A stretch of 64,000 nucleotides of DNA, taken from contig BCHX01000001.1 in assembly GCA_001599755.1 (NCBI GenBank), forward strand, positions 5,890,001-5,954,000, read 5' to 3'. Within the stretch, counting starts at the first letter, position 1. Every line of letters starts with the position of its first letter. Position numbers and translations under genes: made by a program. Positions 46,742 through 58,726 of the stretch are shown one piece after another. The DNA comes from Gliomastix tumulicola. Taxonomy: Eukaryota; Ascomycota; Sordariomycetes; Hypocreales; Bionectriaceae. The notes under the pieces are model-generated. The model made no database searches and was not told the DNA's origin. It saw only the letters and a program-made list of their open reading frames with translations.

Positions 46742-46778
46742 TGAGCCAGTGAGTGAGCCAGTGAGTGAGCCAGTGAGC
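46742..46778. repeat. Tandem repeat, unit GAGCCAGTGAGT
   Basis: Three copies of a 12-nt unit, the last ending early. Non-coding. Confidence 0.85.
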
Positions 46779-47795
46779 CCACCAGCTGGTTAGGTCATCC
46801 CTGCGCTAAAATGCCTGCTCGCCGCCCAGGAAGGGATCCAGCCTGGACGGGACCCAATACCGGGCTATAGAGTGCTAGCCCGAGCCGGATTGACGCAAGC
46901 ATGTTCAGAACGATGAAATTCGTGAGAATATGTACAAGCAGTACCTAATCGAAGCGAGGACAAACCAAGCAGAGGTGGTGTTGGCGGCGGGATAGAATGT
47001 GGCTTTCAAACCATCATCGATCCAAGGTCTACCACGCGCTGACCAACGCCTCACCGTTGCTCGTGCTTTGGTACCTGTACTTAGAACCCCCCCTTCAGGT
47101 ATGACCGCCCGCTAGTCGCCGCCGTTTCGAAGGACAGCAGGCACGGGGCACGGAGCACGCGGCGGAGTCGTCCGTTCATGCCACGTCGATTCAGGGTCCC
47201 TCTTTTCAAACCGAGTGCCGACTCGTCCGGACCAACAAATGCAGTCCATCGTCATGGTGGACTTGACGTCGAGGAGGAGAGGTCAGTTGGTCAGGTACCA
47301 TTTGTGGCTCAAGGTGAGGTCGCCACGAGAATACAGAAACGTGGTCAGCCCCCCAACATAAACGGTTTATTCTTTGACTAATCCAATTATTGCCACTTTC
47401 ATCCCTTATATGAGTAAGCCGCACTTTAGAGTCCATCAAGTGACGCTCCGAACAATCTGGACCCAAAGCCAACAACAGCCACAGAGCACTTGGTGCAACC
47501 TCCTACCCTGTAGTTTATCTCCCACTTTCTGCTCGAGCAGCATCAAACAGTGATGCGTTGTAGCCCTCGGCAAGACGATCGAGACATTTCTGTGTTACTA
47601 GAGTCATATGATCCAAGTGTTCATTTAATATATATATCCATTTGTTTGTTCTCCATGTCGGCGGCTTCCCTAACGAACGCACACCCATAGATGTCTCATG
47701 TGGTTTCATATCTGTCAGACAGTCTCTCAAGCTCCTGAGTACAGTATATCCTCTAGCAACCCACATCTCTCTTGCCTAGGTTATGCTGTACCACC

Positions 47796-50700
47796 TCAGG
47801 CAGACAAATCATAGTACAAACAGTACCCCGTTCGGAAATTGTACACGAACGAGTGCTTGCTCCCACCTTTCCTCTCATATTTGTGGCGCCACGTATCCAG
47901 CTGGTCGTGGATGTCCTTGACATACTTCTTCTCCGATGTCGCCGCGGCGTGTTCGACTCTTCGCCAGCTCTCCGCGTCCGAGAGCTTCGTCTCGTGGATG
48001 AGCTCCATGACGTGGTCGCCCGAGGTCTCGACGGCCAAGATCGGCCCGTCCAGGAACGACTCCATGAGGCTGGCTGCCTTGACCTGCGCTTGCTCGACCA
48101 CCGTCCTCCTGTTGAACTTCTTGCTGCGGGTCATGCCGACTAGGATCTTGACATCTTGTTCCTGTTTCGCATCGCCCACGGATGACGATGACGACTCGCC
48201 CTGATGGGCGCCTGTGCCTCTCAGCTTTGCCCACTTCACATTGTCGCGATCTCTGATCTCAGTCCGCAGCCAGGAAAGCAGTTGTGTCATCGGCACATCA
48301 GCATCGGGCACATCCTTACGGCCCATCGTCTTGATCTTGAGCATGTGGTCCTGTTTGATGATCATGATCCACGAGTACGACTCGTCCCGGTGCTTAGACA
48401 GCAAGTCGTCCGGAGATCGGGCATCCTTGGCCATCTCAGCGCTGATGCCGAGATCCCACAGCGTCTGGAGAAGCTCAAGACCGGCAGTCCTCAACGTCGC
48501 AGCGTCAAAGCTCGCCACGAGCGCATCGCATCGCTTCGCGTTGAAGAATCCGTGCGTGTCCTCCTCAGCCTTCTTCAGGAACGCTTTCCCACCGCTCTTA
48601 GGGACTCGGGCAAGGCGTTCCCAAGCAAGACTGAACCCGACGGCATGCCGCTCTTGTAGCTGACCGCCAATCTTCGGCCGCTGCTCCTTGATAAGGTGGT
48701 CGTACCGTCCTCCAGCTGCAAAGACATCCTTCATCTTCTTATCATAGAGGCAGGAGAACAGGATCCCCCCTGCGTAGAAGTTTTCTTTCAGACTGTTGAG
48801 AGGACAAACATAGATCTTGGTGTGGACCTTGAACCGTTTGGTGTATTCAGCGACCTCCTTCAGGTGAGCAATCGTGGACGATGCCCGTTGGTACATGTCG
48901 CTTCCTTCGAACAGGGACTTGAGTTTGGAGAATGCCTTGTTGGGGGTGTCTGGGTCACAGGTTAGCATTACTATGAACTCGGACAGGGGTGTGCTGATGA
49001 TATCTTACCTCTGAAGTCAAATCTCTGAAGCTCATCGACACTAGTAGCCGAAATGCCAACCTCTGGAGATCGCAACTCGAGCCGAATCTTCTGCCAAGTA
49101 TGACCATGGATGTTGAGCCTGCTGAGGACATCAGCAGCACCTCGTCGACTCGCCTTCTCGATGCCGCAATATTCAAAAATCAGCTGAAGCAGATCCGAGT
49201 GTCCAATATGGAAACACATCTGAGCTGAATAGAGAGAGGGGAAAAACTGGATGACCTCGTCCATGACTTTCAGAACCTCTGCTTCCTTCAGAGCCAAATC
49301 GAGCGTGTCCGTCGTTACAATATCAAAATCCACTTCGCCAAATTCCTGGGGCTGGCCCGTATCCTGCTTGTCTCGGAAGACGCTCCCAAAACAAAAGGTC
49401 CGCTGCACTGAAGGTGTCACTGTAGTCTTGGCCATCAATCTGGCATTCGACAGAGTGAGGTCATAAGGTAGCTGAAGGACTGTCCCGTTAGGATCCAAAA
49501 GCTGAACGACGTTGTCGCCGTAATGGGTAGACCGCGGATACAAGGTGCTTCTCGTTGTCTCGAGGGCACCGTGATGGCGGAAGATATGCGACAAAGCCTC
49601 CTTGACCGTACTCATGTTCAGTAGCTCCTCTGCTGTAGGCATGGGCGTGAGCATGTCCCAAGCATAGTCCTTCGCTGCCTCCACGGGTCGTGAGAATAGC
49701 GTTGAGAGCATCTTGCGGTAATAAGGCGAGCTTGGGTCGGCCAGACCAGCCAGAGTTCTCCTGATTGTCTCGCTCTCCATCTGCACCGGCAATTTCCCGC
49801 TCTTCAAGAGGTCTGCACTAGATGGTCTCTCTTTGGGGGAATGATTGAGTAGAGAGAGCACAATCTCTGACTGGACCTTCTCGGCAGGCTTGAAATCAGA
49901 CGGCAAGATGGGCTTTGGACGTCGAAGCTGGCCAATGACATCTGCTTTCTGCATGTGCATCATCGGCATGTAGCACATCTCAAAGAAGATGATACCGAGA
50001 GAGTACATCTTTATATCTATTAGTTTCTGTAAGCTGCAGATGTGATGAGGGGGTGGTCACGTACGTCGATTTTGGTGCTATACATTCCGTTGACAGCTGA
50101 TCTCACCTCGGGAGCAGCATATGAAGCAGTCCCGATGCTCTTCGTTAGATCATCTCCGTCGAAACCGTTCGTAACAGCCTTGTCAAGGGTGAACTGTCCA
50201 CTGGTAGCCAGGCCAAAGTCGCCAATTTTGACGTTGTCGACACCATCAGCGCTACTACTGATGAAGATGTTCTCCGGTTTCAGATCACGATGCACAATGC
50301 TGAGACTGTGAATATGTGCCAGGCCCTCCAAAATTTGGCGGAAGAGTCTCCAGACCTCGGAAGTATTCTTATATAGCCCTCGGTTGATGAGATCTCGAAG
50401 AGTCTAGAAAGCATGAGCAAACGTATATCATCCTCAAGCGATGGGTAGAACTCACTCGTTTCTCGCAATATTCCATGGAAATGTACAATATGGTTCGATA
50501 CGGTCTCTGGGAGCGGGCGCGGCGATTGAATGCCATGTTACGTTCCTTGACCGGAGATCCCGTGCGCTCATCGGTCTCGTCATCTTCATCATCATCCTCA
50601 GAAGTGAGATCATCATCCTCGACATCGTCATCATCGTCTTCGTCGTCACTATAGCCAAATTCGACGATAGCGTTGGATGACATGAAATCCAACCCTCCAG

Positions 50701-52890
50701 TACTCGTGTGGAACTGTATATCAACACTGGGAGCATCAGTATCGCGTGTTTCCGAGGTGAAATCCGTGGAAGATTCGCCATCGGTCCCAGATACATCTGC
50801 AACTTCCTCTACCCAAGTATTGTAGTATCTCACAACGGCAGGATGGCTGAGCTGGGAAAGTAGGCGAACCTCTTTGAGGATCTCTGTGAGACTGGCCTGC
50901 GACCTCTGTGTGATCTTCTTGATAGCGTAGATTTGCCCGTCGAGCTTCTTCCTCGCCTTCACCACTTCGCCGAAGCCGCCTTTGCCCAGCCTACCTTCCT
51001 CAGTGAAGTCTTCTGTGTACCTCGACGTGATAACGCTCCTGGTCATCGAATCGCGACGGAGTTTGGACGGAAGCGTCTGCAGGTTGTTCAGAGACGGCGC
51101 GGCAGAGAGCCCTCCACCTTGGGCATCATCCTGGAACACGGGCGCATCTGTGGCCAAGAACTCGCTCGATCCTAGCTCAAACGCTCGCGGTCTCTTGTTC
51201 TTGTCGTCTTTGAAGAACCTACTGACCAGCTCATGCAGCGGCAGCGACAAAAGAAGAGACTCCATCAGATTCTTGGGAGAGGAATATTTCTTCAGGACAT
51301 CCAGACCAAATATCATCTGAACAAAGACAATGCCAAAGTCCCAGATATCCGTTTTGAAAGTGTACTGAGGTCTCGACGCTCCGGCAATCTCTGGAGGCAG
51401 CCAGTAGGCAGACTTGGCGGATGTTATCCCAGGTAGGGCACGCTTCTGGGCGGTGATGTTGTGGAACTCCCTCTGGTAAGACATGTCCGAGATCTTGGGG
51501 ATGATCTCGCCATCTGGATCTCGGAATAGCAAGATGTTCCCAGGATGCATGTCCTGATGCGCGATGTTCTTGTTGTGGAGAAAGCTGAGGGCGTCAAGCA
51601 AGTCTCTGGTCCATGAGCGGACTTTGCCGATGTCAAGTTGACCAGCAAGTTCAAGGAGTTCTTCCAAGGGTCCTTTCTCGGCCAGAGGGGTCAGAAGGCT
51701 CACCTTCCACGAGTTGGTCGCTGAGGCTCCTGAGCCAGAATCGCTCTCAACCTTGAAGTCTAGGATCTCGACGATGTGGCGATGCTGAAGGCCCTTGGCA
51801 TTTTTCAAGTCCTGAAGCTTGGATTCCACACTCTGCAGTTGCTTCTTGAAATCCTTGAGGTCTTTAGGATTGGATCGAAAGACAGACTCCTTCAGTGCCA
51901 TCGTGTAATTGCCTTGTCCGTTGGAGAGCACTGGTCGCACAACATAAACGATGGCCACAGGGCCCCTCCGAGGGTCGCATTTCCCGGTAACTGACCTGAA
52001 AGAGAGGGTGTTGCCAGTCTTGTCCTTGGTCGTACAGAGCTGGTCAAAATCCAGCGTCTCACTATCAGCAACACTGTTCCGGGAAAGTCGCATAGGCAGG
52101 GAGCCGTCGGCTGCACGGCCACCTTTGGACTCTTTCGCGCTCTTGCGTTGCCTTTCAAGCTCGCTCTCGACCATGGCTGCCATAACCCTCTCTTCTTCCT
52201 TGCTCTCCTCTTCCTTCTTTCGTTTCTCCGCTTCTTGCTGCTCCTGAGCTAGCTTAGCGAGAGTCGCCTCGTGGCGCTCTCTTTCCTCCTCGAGAGACGG
52301 CAAGGTTCTCCCGTGGGCCTTGGCGAGAGCCGCGTCCTCAAGGATCTCCCGGACGCCCTCAACAATGCTATCGCACATTTCCCCTTGGCCCCTCCTAGCA
52401 AAGACCTTAGGTTGGGTCTCAAGAAACTTGGTTATTTTGAAAAGTGTAGCGTCGCGGAAACCATCCCACTTCTTGAGAGTGAGAATCGGTGGTGTCTTGG
52501 GGTAGGTGGCATTCATGACAAAGCCGAGGACGACGTAGAAATCCTCATCGCTGGAGGCTTTGATCCGGATATCGAAGGTAGGTTCCGTTTTCTGAAATCT
52601 CAGTGAGCTCAAACTCTGGATTGAAACAAGGGTCATCTGAAGACGAGCTGAATGAATGAATGGTCAGGATATGTTACCTTCCAAGCGCCCTGGTCGGCAG
52701 TGAGATTGGCGAAGTCCTCGCCATAAACGGCCTCGAGGACCAGGAGCTCATTCTCCTGGATGTCGTTGTTTTCGAATTTGGTATCTGCGCTCGTCACGGG
52801 CTTGAGACCAGGAAAGCTGGAGTCATTCACAGCTGGTGTACTGGTGATCGGAGGGGACTTCCATGCCCCAGAAGCCGGATTCCACGCCAT
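47796..52890 (-). CDS. GCN2: eIF2-alpha kinase Gcn2 (CPC-3 orthologue)
   Basis: Exons 52890-52678, 52591-50456, 50403-50065, 50008-49009 and 48949-47796, 1613 residues. Domain order: RWD (about 45-160), a charged coiled region, a degenerate kinase (IAHQDMHPGNILL, with no normal HRD), then the true kinase with GKGGFGEVV near 605, AIKKI, an acidic insert before the hinge, HRDLKPEN from 821 and DFG from 845. A HisRS-like domain follows (motif-2-like TFCFGSVFR) and a basic C-terminal region. Gcn2 senses uncharged tRNA through the HisRS-like part and phosphorylates eIF2-alpha, raising GCN4/CPC-1 translation. In Neurospora the gene is cpc-3. Intron 1 has two in-frame acceptors, at 52637 and 52592. 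Confidence 0.95.
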
Positions 52891-53693
52891 GACTGAGTGA
52901 GGTCAGGGCGAAGAGTCACAGCCAGAGCCGCGACGCCTCGGTTTAAAAGGCGAACATTACCAACAAGGAAACGATGAGATATGGGTGAGATGAGACAAGG
53001 ATTTCAATGTGTGTATCGACGTGTTATGCAGGATGCCTAGAGAGGAAAAAAGGGAAGGAAAAAAGACATGTGTACAGCAGGCAGTGGTTTGACAAGATCG
53101 AAATTCCCGGGAGCCACTTGAGATGATGAAGGTGTGTCACGGATAGCGGGGTTCATCGCCAGTTCATGGATGCCTCGACTGCCAGTAACTGATAGAGCTG
53201 TGGGAATGAACTGCAGGATCGCCAGCCACCGTTACAGTCGCACTGGCACCGTCGGACACGCTGGACGCTGCACGGAATGGCGGTGACGGAGCGCTGGTTT
53301 GCCACGCCACAGGGCTGACTTCATCTTGAATGGAGGGGTGAGGGGCAGCTGAGGTTCGGGTGTGACCAGGACAGGGCAAGACAGAAAAATAGAGGCAGGG
53401 AATAGCGGTCGATAGGCGCTATTTTTGTCCGTATTTGCCTGACAGTCCCTGTACAGTTCGCTAATCCACGAGACCCACATTCTTCAATCCCGCGCACCAG
53501 CTACAGCGGACTCCACATCTGTCTCGCTCCAAAGTAAACAAACGCCTTCATCACCAATAGCAGAACCTCTCAACGACGCCCTTCCGAACGCATCAATGTA
53601 CCCGGGCTTCTGATATGCCATAACCAAAGGCAGACGGACGAACGATACCTTCACTACGACTGGTGTACATTCTGGTGTAAATCAATTGTCAGC
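52891..53693. other. Divergent promoter region between GCN2 and the Cut12-domain gene
   Basis: About 800 nt with no supported gene. Short ORFs on the minus strand (53164-53480) have no motif and sit in the expected leader and promoter. Confidence 0.6.
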
Positions 53694-55751
53694 ATGTTGG
53701 GTTGGATGTTGAAACGCGGTGCCGGTATCGACGACGCGCCGGCACCCGCCAACATCGAAGGTATGGGAAATGCCCAGAGTCGTTGAACTCGATGGCGAAT
53801 CTATGGCTAATATCTGTCGAAAGGAGACACAACACAGCTCGATCAGCCCGACACGCCTGCTCCGGTCTTTGCAGCCAGGGCATTCAAGAGCGCACTGTTT
53901 GGGACACCAGCTGCGCGACCTGTGCCACAGCCCAAGCCGAGCAGGGACACCGAACAGGGCTCACGGACACCGCCATCGAAGCCTCAGGGCATCCTTCTCA
54001 CACCTGGAACGGGCACAACACGGCCGAAACGCGTGTCGTTTGGTCGCGAAGTCAAGGGCTCGAAGTCCAATTCATCTCTCTCGACGAAACTCGGTGTACG
54101 GGTGGTCAACGCGCAGCAGCCACAAAAGACCGGAAACGGGGCGACCGACTCAGATGCTCACGACGCGGACGCCGATGACGACGACGAGTGGGAGGAGGAG
54201 AATGATGACACCGAAAACTACTGCAACCACGACATCACCGTCGATCTGAACGAGCCACAGTCTCAGTCTGGCAAGTTCTGGAAGGGCCAATTCGACAAGT
54301 ACCGAGGAGATGCCCAAGTCGAGCTGGACAAAATGCTCAAGTATAAGCAGCTTGCGAAATCCTATGCCCAACTCAAAGACGCTGAGGCTATTGGCCTCGC
54401 CGAGAAATTGAAGGAGGAGCAGCAGAAGGTCGTCAAGATGGAGCGGAAGATTGCCGAGAACGCGTCGCAGATCATCACACAAACCGACGGCGCAACGGAC
54501 GACGCATCCCCAGACCTAATAAGGAAGCTCACCAAACAAACCGCCCTTGCCGTTCAACACAGACAACGCGTGCAGGAGCTTGAAGAACAGCTTGAAGAGC
54601 TACTGGAGGACAGGAACAACGAGGCTGAGACTGTGGGACGGAGACGACTGGCCACAACCTCGCCACGCACGCAGAAGACACTGCTGGAAACGCAGCGAGA
54701 GCTGCGCAAGGCTAGAACTCAAGTCAAGGAGCTGCACAGTCTTCGTGAGCAAGTATCGGAGCTCAAGGAGAAGCTAAGGACTGCTGAGAAACGCGCTGCC
54801 AAAGCCGAGCAGGCCCCTACGGCCGAGGGACAGGAGAGTTCCCGGGCTAAGGACCTACGTGCTCCGCTCCGCATCGCTCAGGAGGAGTCAAAGATCAAAG
54901 ATGAGGAGATTCGGCAACTCAAGAAGGAATTTGACATGTATAGGGAGGAAAGGACGACTCACGAACAAGACTCCAAGGCCGTTCTTGAGCGTGCTCACAC
55001 CAAAATCGCCGATCTGAAGAAGGAGGTTAAGGCTCTCAAGGCTTCTGGCCAGGAGCGTCCTGCCCGGCCGACCAGCTGGCATCCCCAGCCCGGGAAACTC
55101 GACGAGCTCGAAACAGCAGAGTTAGATGTAGACGCTCCCGTGAGAGTCTATGCGCGACGAGCAGTAAATGGAGAGAAGAGGGCGGACTCGGATGCCATGG
55201 AGGCGAAAGCAACGGTCGAAACCGACAAGGGCCAAACCTTGCGTGACAAGTTCCGAAACGACGGCCCGAGCACGTCGTCCGAGGCGGTCAGGACGACAAC
55301 AATGTCCGGGGCGCTGGGGGATCGCCCGATACTGGAGAAGCCTAGATGGCAGCCATTCGTGCCACGATCGCCGCGAAACCGCGACTACCTAGGCGAGGAC
55401 CTGGCCAACAAAATCCAGAACGGAGGACTTACCCCCAAGCCGGGGAAAATTGACGATCTCACTGATCTTCCGGCTTTGGCCAAGAGCATCGCGCAGTCCG
55501 ACAGGCGAAAATCACGGTCGAAGGCTGAGCCAAAGATCGATCTTCTCACAGACCGCTTCGCGAAACTCGGGGGACCAGAGACTATCGCGAAACCGCTGGT
55601 TCCCAATACCCAGCTCAATGAGCGAGCTTTGAAGAGCAAGCTACCTCCGGAAAGGCATGCGGCAGCGCTTGCTAGGATAGAACAGAGACGGGCAGAGAAG
55701 AAGCTGCAGCGGCAGCAGGGCGCTGACAAGGAGAACGTGCAGCCATTTTAA
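53694..55751 (+). CDS. Spindle-pole-body protein with Cut12 domain
   Basis: Exons 53694-53760 and 53824-55751, 664 residues; the intron 53761-53823 (GTATGG/AAAG) completes a Gly codon. The N-terminus (MLGWMLKRGAG, FAARAFKSALFGTPAA) and the segment TPGTGTTRPKRVSFGREVK are typical of the fungal Cut12-domain family; RVSF also fits the RVxF docking motif for protein phosphatase 1. An acidic patch follows, then SGKFWKGQFDKYRGDAQVELDKMLKYK and a long coiled coil (about 190-420). S. pombe Cut12 acts at the spindle pole in bipolar spindle formation and Plo1 activation, and binds PP1. The C-terminal third is basic and Lys/Arg-rich, ending KENVQPF. Confidence 0.82.
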
Positions 55752-56037
55752 GGAGAGAAAGAGAAGAAGGCGTGTATTCGAATACTATTGGGTAGAGCGC
55801 GGTGTTTGGGATAACAAATTGATTGTACTTGATTAAATTTATGTATAAGCCGAGGCAGCTTTCTGGGAATGTCAATGTGCTGTCTTACTCAAGAACTCGA
55901 GCTTCTCTTTACATTTGTTGGTGTCTTCGTACCTTAGGTAGCTTGGATAGTAGGTTGGGAGTCTTTCTTATCAGAGCCTCAAGCTTATCAAACTACATCT
56001 TTAACCTCCACCCTCACAACCCCCAGACACCTCCCCC
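55752..56037. other. Intergenic gap, no gene seen
   Basis: A 286-nt gap between two tandem plus-strand genes. AT-rich at first, then a CT- and C-rich stretch just before the ureF start, consistent with a compact promoter. Confidence 0.6.
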
Positions 56038-56910
56038 ATGGATGCAACGGTGTCTCGCGCCAATGACGATAATTCTATCCAAGATGAGATAGCCGAGCTC
56101 GAGGCGAAGCTGGCCGCTGCCAGAATCCGCCTCGAGCACTCTCAATCTCACGACACTCACGCCACCACAACCCCAAGCGTAATACCGCCTTCCCTCGGCT
56201 CACCAACGCACTTCCTCCTCCTGCTCTCCGACTCGGCCCTGCCTCTCGGTGCATTCGCCTTCAGCTCTGGTCTTGAGTCGTTCCTCGCGCACAACGCCCG
56301 CGGCACCACCTTCTCCGCCTTCCTCCCCTCCTCGCTCTCGTCCTTCGCGTCTACGACGCTTCCCTTCGTCCTCGCCGCGCATCGGGAGCCAAGCTCGGTC
56401 GCCGAGCTGGATGATCAGCTGGATGCGGCCATCGTGTGCACCGTCGGACGGCGCGCGAGCGTCGCGCAGGGCCGGGCGCTGCTGAGCGTGTGGGAGCGCT
56501 CCTTCAAGCCCAGCGTCGCTCACCCCTCACGCGGCGGCGCAGAGATCCTGCGCTCCTATTCAACCCGACTCCGTGAGGACAGCAAGGAGGACCCGCCGCT
56601 CGTATCCGCGCACCTCGCGCCGCTATTCGGCGTCGTGTGCGCGCTGCTGGGCCTGGACCTGCGGCAGACGGCGTACGTGTTCATGCTGAGCCACGTCAAG
56701 GCGCTCATCTCGGCCGCCGTGCGCGCGAGCATGTTCGGGCCGTTCCAGGCGCAGAAGATGCTGGCGGCCGGGCACGTGCAGCGCATGATTGACGTGGTGA
56801 TTGATCGGGAGTGGTCTACGCCCGTCGAGGAGGCTGGGCAGAGCGTGCCGATCATGGATCTTTGGATTGGGAGGCACGAGCTGCTCTATTCGAGGATATT
56901 TAATAGTTGA
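56038..56910 (+). CDS. ureF: Urease accessory protein UreF
   Basis: One exon, 290 residues. A short helical N-terminal extension (1-50) precedes the UreF core, which starts FLLLLSDSALPLGAFAFSSGLESFL, the family signature. The helical body (LLSVWERSF, HLAPLFGVVCALLGLDLRQTAYVFMLSHVKALISAAVR) fits UreF throughout. With UreD and UreG it helps load nickel onto urease in the cytosol. The urease and other accessory genes are not in this window, which is normal for fungi. No introns. Confidence 0.93.
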   Translation: MDATVSRANDDNSIQDEIAELEAKLAAARIRLEHSQSHDTHATTTPSVIPPSLGSPTHFLLLLSDSALPLGAFAFSSGLESFLAHNARGTTFSAFLPSSLSSFASTTLPFVLAAHREPSSVAELDDQLDAAIVCTVGRRASVAQGRALLSVWERSFKPSVAHPSRGGAEILRSYSTRLREDSKEDPPLVSAHLAPLFGVVCALLGLDLRQTAYVFMLSHVKALISAAVRASMFGPFQAQKMLAAGHVQRMIDVVIDREWSTPVEEAGQSVPIMDLWIGRHELLYSRIFNS

Positions 56911-57047
56911 GAATGTGTCGGATGTCAATGTACGAGTTTGAACTTGGTATCATATCGTACCGTGAAGACTACTAATTGTACTTGTATCCTACTAGAACCC
57001 AACCCATTACTCCATACATATCCCGGTTGAAAGAAAGAAAAGAATCC

Positions 57048-58425
57048 CTAGTCGTCGTCACTGTCACTACCATATGCCACTAACGGGCCGGCAGCAGCCT
57101 TCGGTTTCGCGGCCACCGACACCTTGGCCTTGTTCAGCGCCGCCAGTGTACTCCCGGAGAAGATGCCACTGGGCTCTGGCTGGGCTGCCTGGGGAGGCGG
57201 CGCAGACTCCTCCTCGCCCGTCTCGCCACCCTCAATCATCTTGCGCTCCTCGTACGAGACCTCATATCCTTGTCTCCCAACCGGGTTCACGGCGTTGGTG
57301 CCTCGGGCGTAGTGAACCTCGTCCGGCGCTTCATAGCCATCCAGTCCGTACCCGCTCTCGATCTTGCGTCGTTTTCTCGCCTCGGGGTCCTTTCCTTCGA
57401 GTTCTGCGATGAATTCTGCGGGTAGGGCTTTTCGAATCGCCTCGGCCGCCTGTTCCTCTATCCGTCTCGCCTCGCGCTTCTGTGCCATGGGGTTCGGGTC
57501 CGCAGTTGCCCATCGGACATTGAGAATTTCTTCATGGTCGAGGGCTAGAAGTAGTATGTCAGTAGGCATGCCAGAGCGGACCTTTGGTGACGGCCACTTA
57601 CACTGATGCATCATGGCTTCTCTGGCAAAGGAAGCATTCGCTTCGTTTGTGTAAGTGATAAACCCCACACCGCGTGTGTTCAGCACCCGAACTACCACCT
57701 GTGTCAGTCCAACGGCCTCAATCGCGATGTGGGAACTTGACACTTACTGCGCTCAACCTGACCCCATTCCGCAAAGTGTCTTGCCACAATCTCCTCGATG
57801 TCGTCCGACACGTGTATCCGGCCGACATAGATCGTCCTGTTCTGTCGCATAAAGCTTCCTACACCGCCCATATCGTCCCTCTCCGTAGCGAACCGGTCCC
57901 GGCCGAAGCAGTCCACGCTCGGGTTGAACAGGTCGAACGTCCCCGGGAGACGGTGCAGGTAGTCGCAGTCCTGGCCCTTGGGGCAGAGACCCCTCGCAAA
58001 CCGGAGACAGAAGTAGCTGCCGTTGATGGCGTCGGCCTTGGTGTATCCGCTGTCCTTGGCGATGTTGCATCGTCCTCGCGCGTGTCGCTGGGAAAGGTAT
58101 TTGTCTTCTCGGTCTATATGGGTGTGTTGGTTAGCAAGAGGCCGTGTTCAGCGAGAGGCGCAACTGGGAAGAAATGTGACATACCTCCTCCTGACCATTT
58201 GTTGTACCAGATATTGTACGTCGTGCCCGTCTGCGGCGGTGGCTCCTGGTTCTGCAGCTCGTCTGGGTCGATCTGGACGCGCGCAGGACGCCTCTTCCTC
58301 CGAATGACCTTCTTGACGACCTTCTTCTCGGTCGGCGCCTCGAGCGCGGTCTCCGTCCTGACCAGTGCCGTCTCCTGGATGTCGTCGGCAGGCGCCGTTT
58401 CCATCTGCTCGCTCTGTTCTGCCAT
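57048..58425 (-). CDS. CWC2: Pre-mRNA splicing factor Cwc2
   Basis: Exons 58425-58185, 58113-57748, 57691-57602 and 57544-57048, 397 residues, phases consistent. The acidic N-terminus is followed by a basic patch (KKVVKKVIRRKRRP), the Torus/zinc-finger region (CNIAKDSGYTKAD, then CLRFARGLCPKGQDCDYLH, a C-x7-C-x5-C-x3-H finger) and an RRM (TIYVGRIHV; RGVGFITY). The end is Ala/Lys-rich. Cwc2 is the NineTeen-complex protein that contacts the U6 snRNA ISL and keeps the spliceosome active; the human counterpart is RBM22. An in-frame Met 66 nt upstream exists, but MAEQSEQ has the better context (CAAAATGGC). Exon 3 is 90 nt. Divergent from Rbg2. Confidence 0.93.
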
Positions 58426-58726
58426 TTTGTCGATAGGAGTGCTGGAGGAGGGTGGTGTTGGTTGCGCTCGACGGCGAAAATCCAATGACATGGGAAGTTG
58501 GAAAATAAAGTAACGGGGGTGCGAGGGTGCTGATTACGCAGATAAGCACTCAGACTAGCCCGAAATAGGCGACGTTTTCTGCCCCGCCACTCACCCCACG
58601 TTGTTCTCCCGACGCTGATTCAAGCGGGCATGAAAGGTTCTCTCACGATAGAGATCTGCCACGGTTCTGAGATTGATCGCTAGTTGATATCAGACGGTCA
58701 GCCGTCTATAAAGAACCTGCGTCAGG
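58426..58726. promoter_or_regulatory. Compact divergent promoter between CWC2 and RBG2
   Basis: Only about 300 nt separate the two start codons, so the two housekeeping genes must share or interleave promoter elements. No clear TATA box. Confidence 0.5.

Larger units (their letters stand above)
46221..47795. other. Intergenic region, no gene seen
   Basis: About 1.6 kb upstream of the Cdc34-type gene and downstream of the Gcn2 gene (both minus). It contains a polypurine tract (46529-46576) in the likely Cdc34 promoter and a 12-nt tandem repeat (46742-46778). An 83-codon frame just beyond the Gcn2 stop (47515-47766) has poor codon bias and is probably 3' UTR. Confidence 0.6.

Noticed and set aside
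47515..47766. 83-codon ORF just beyond the Gcn2 stop
   Set aside because: Starts 30 nt from the Gcn2 stop on the same strand, low third-position G/C, AT-rich: most likely 3' UTR.
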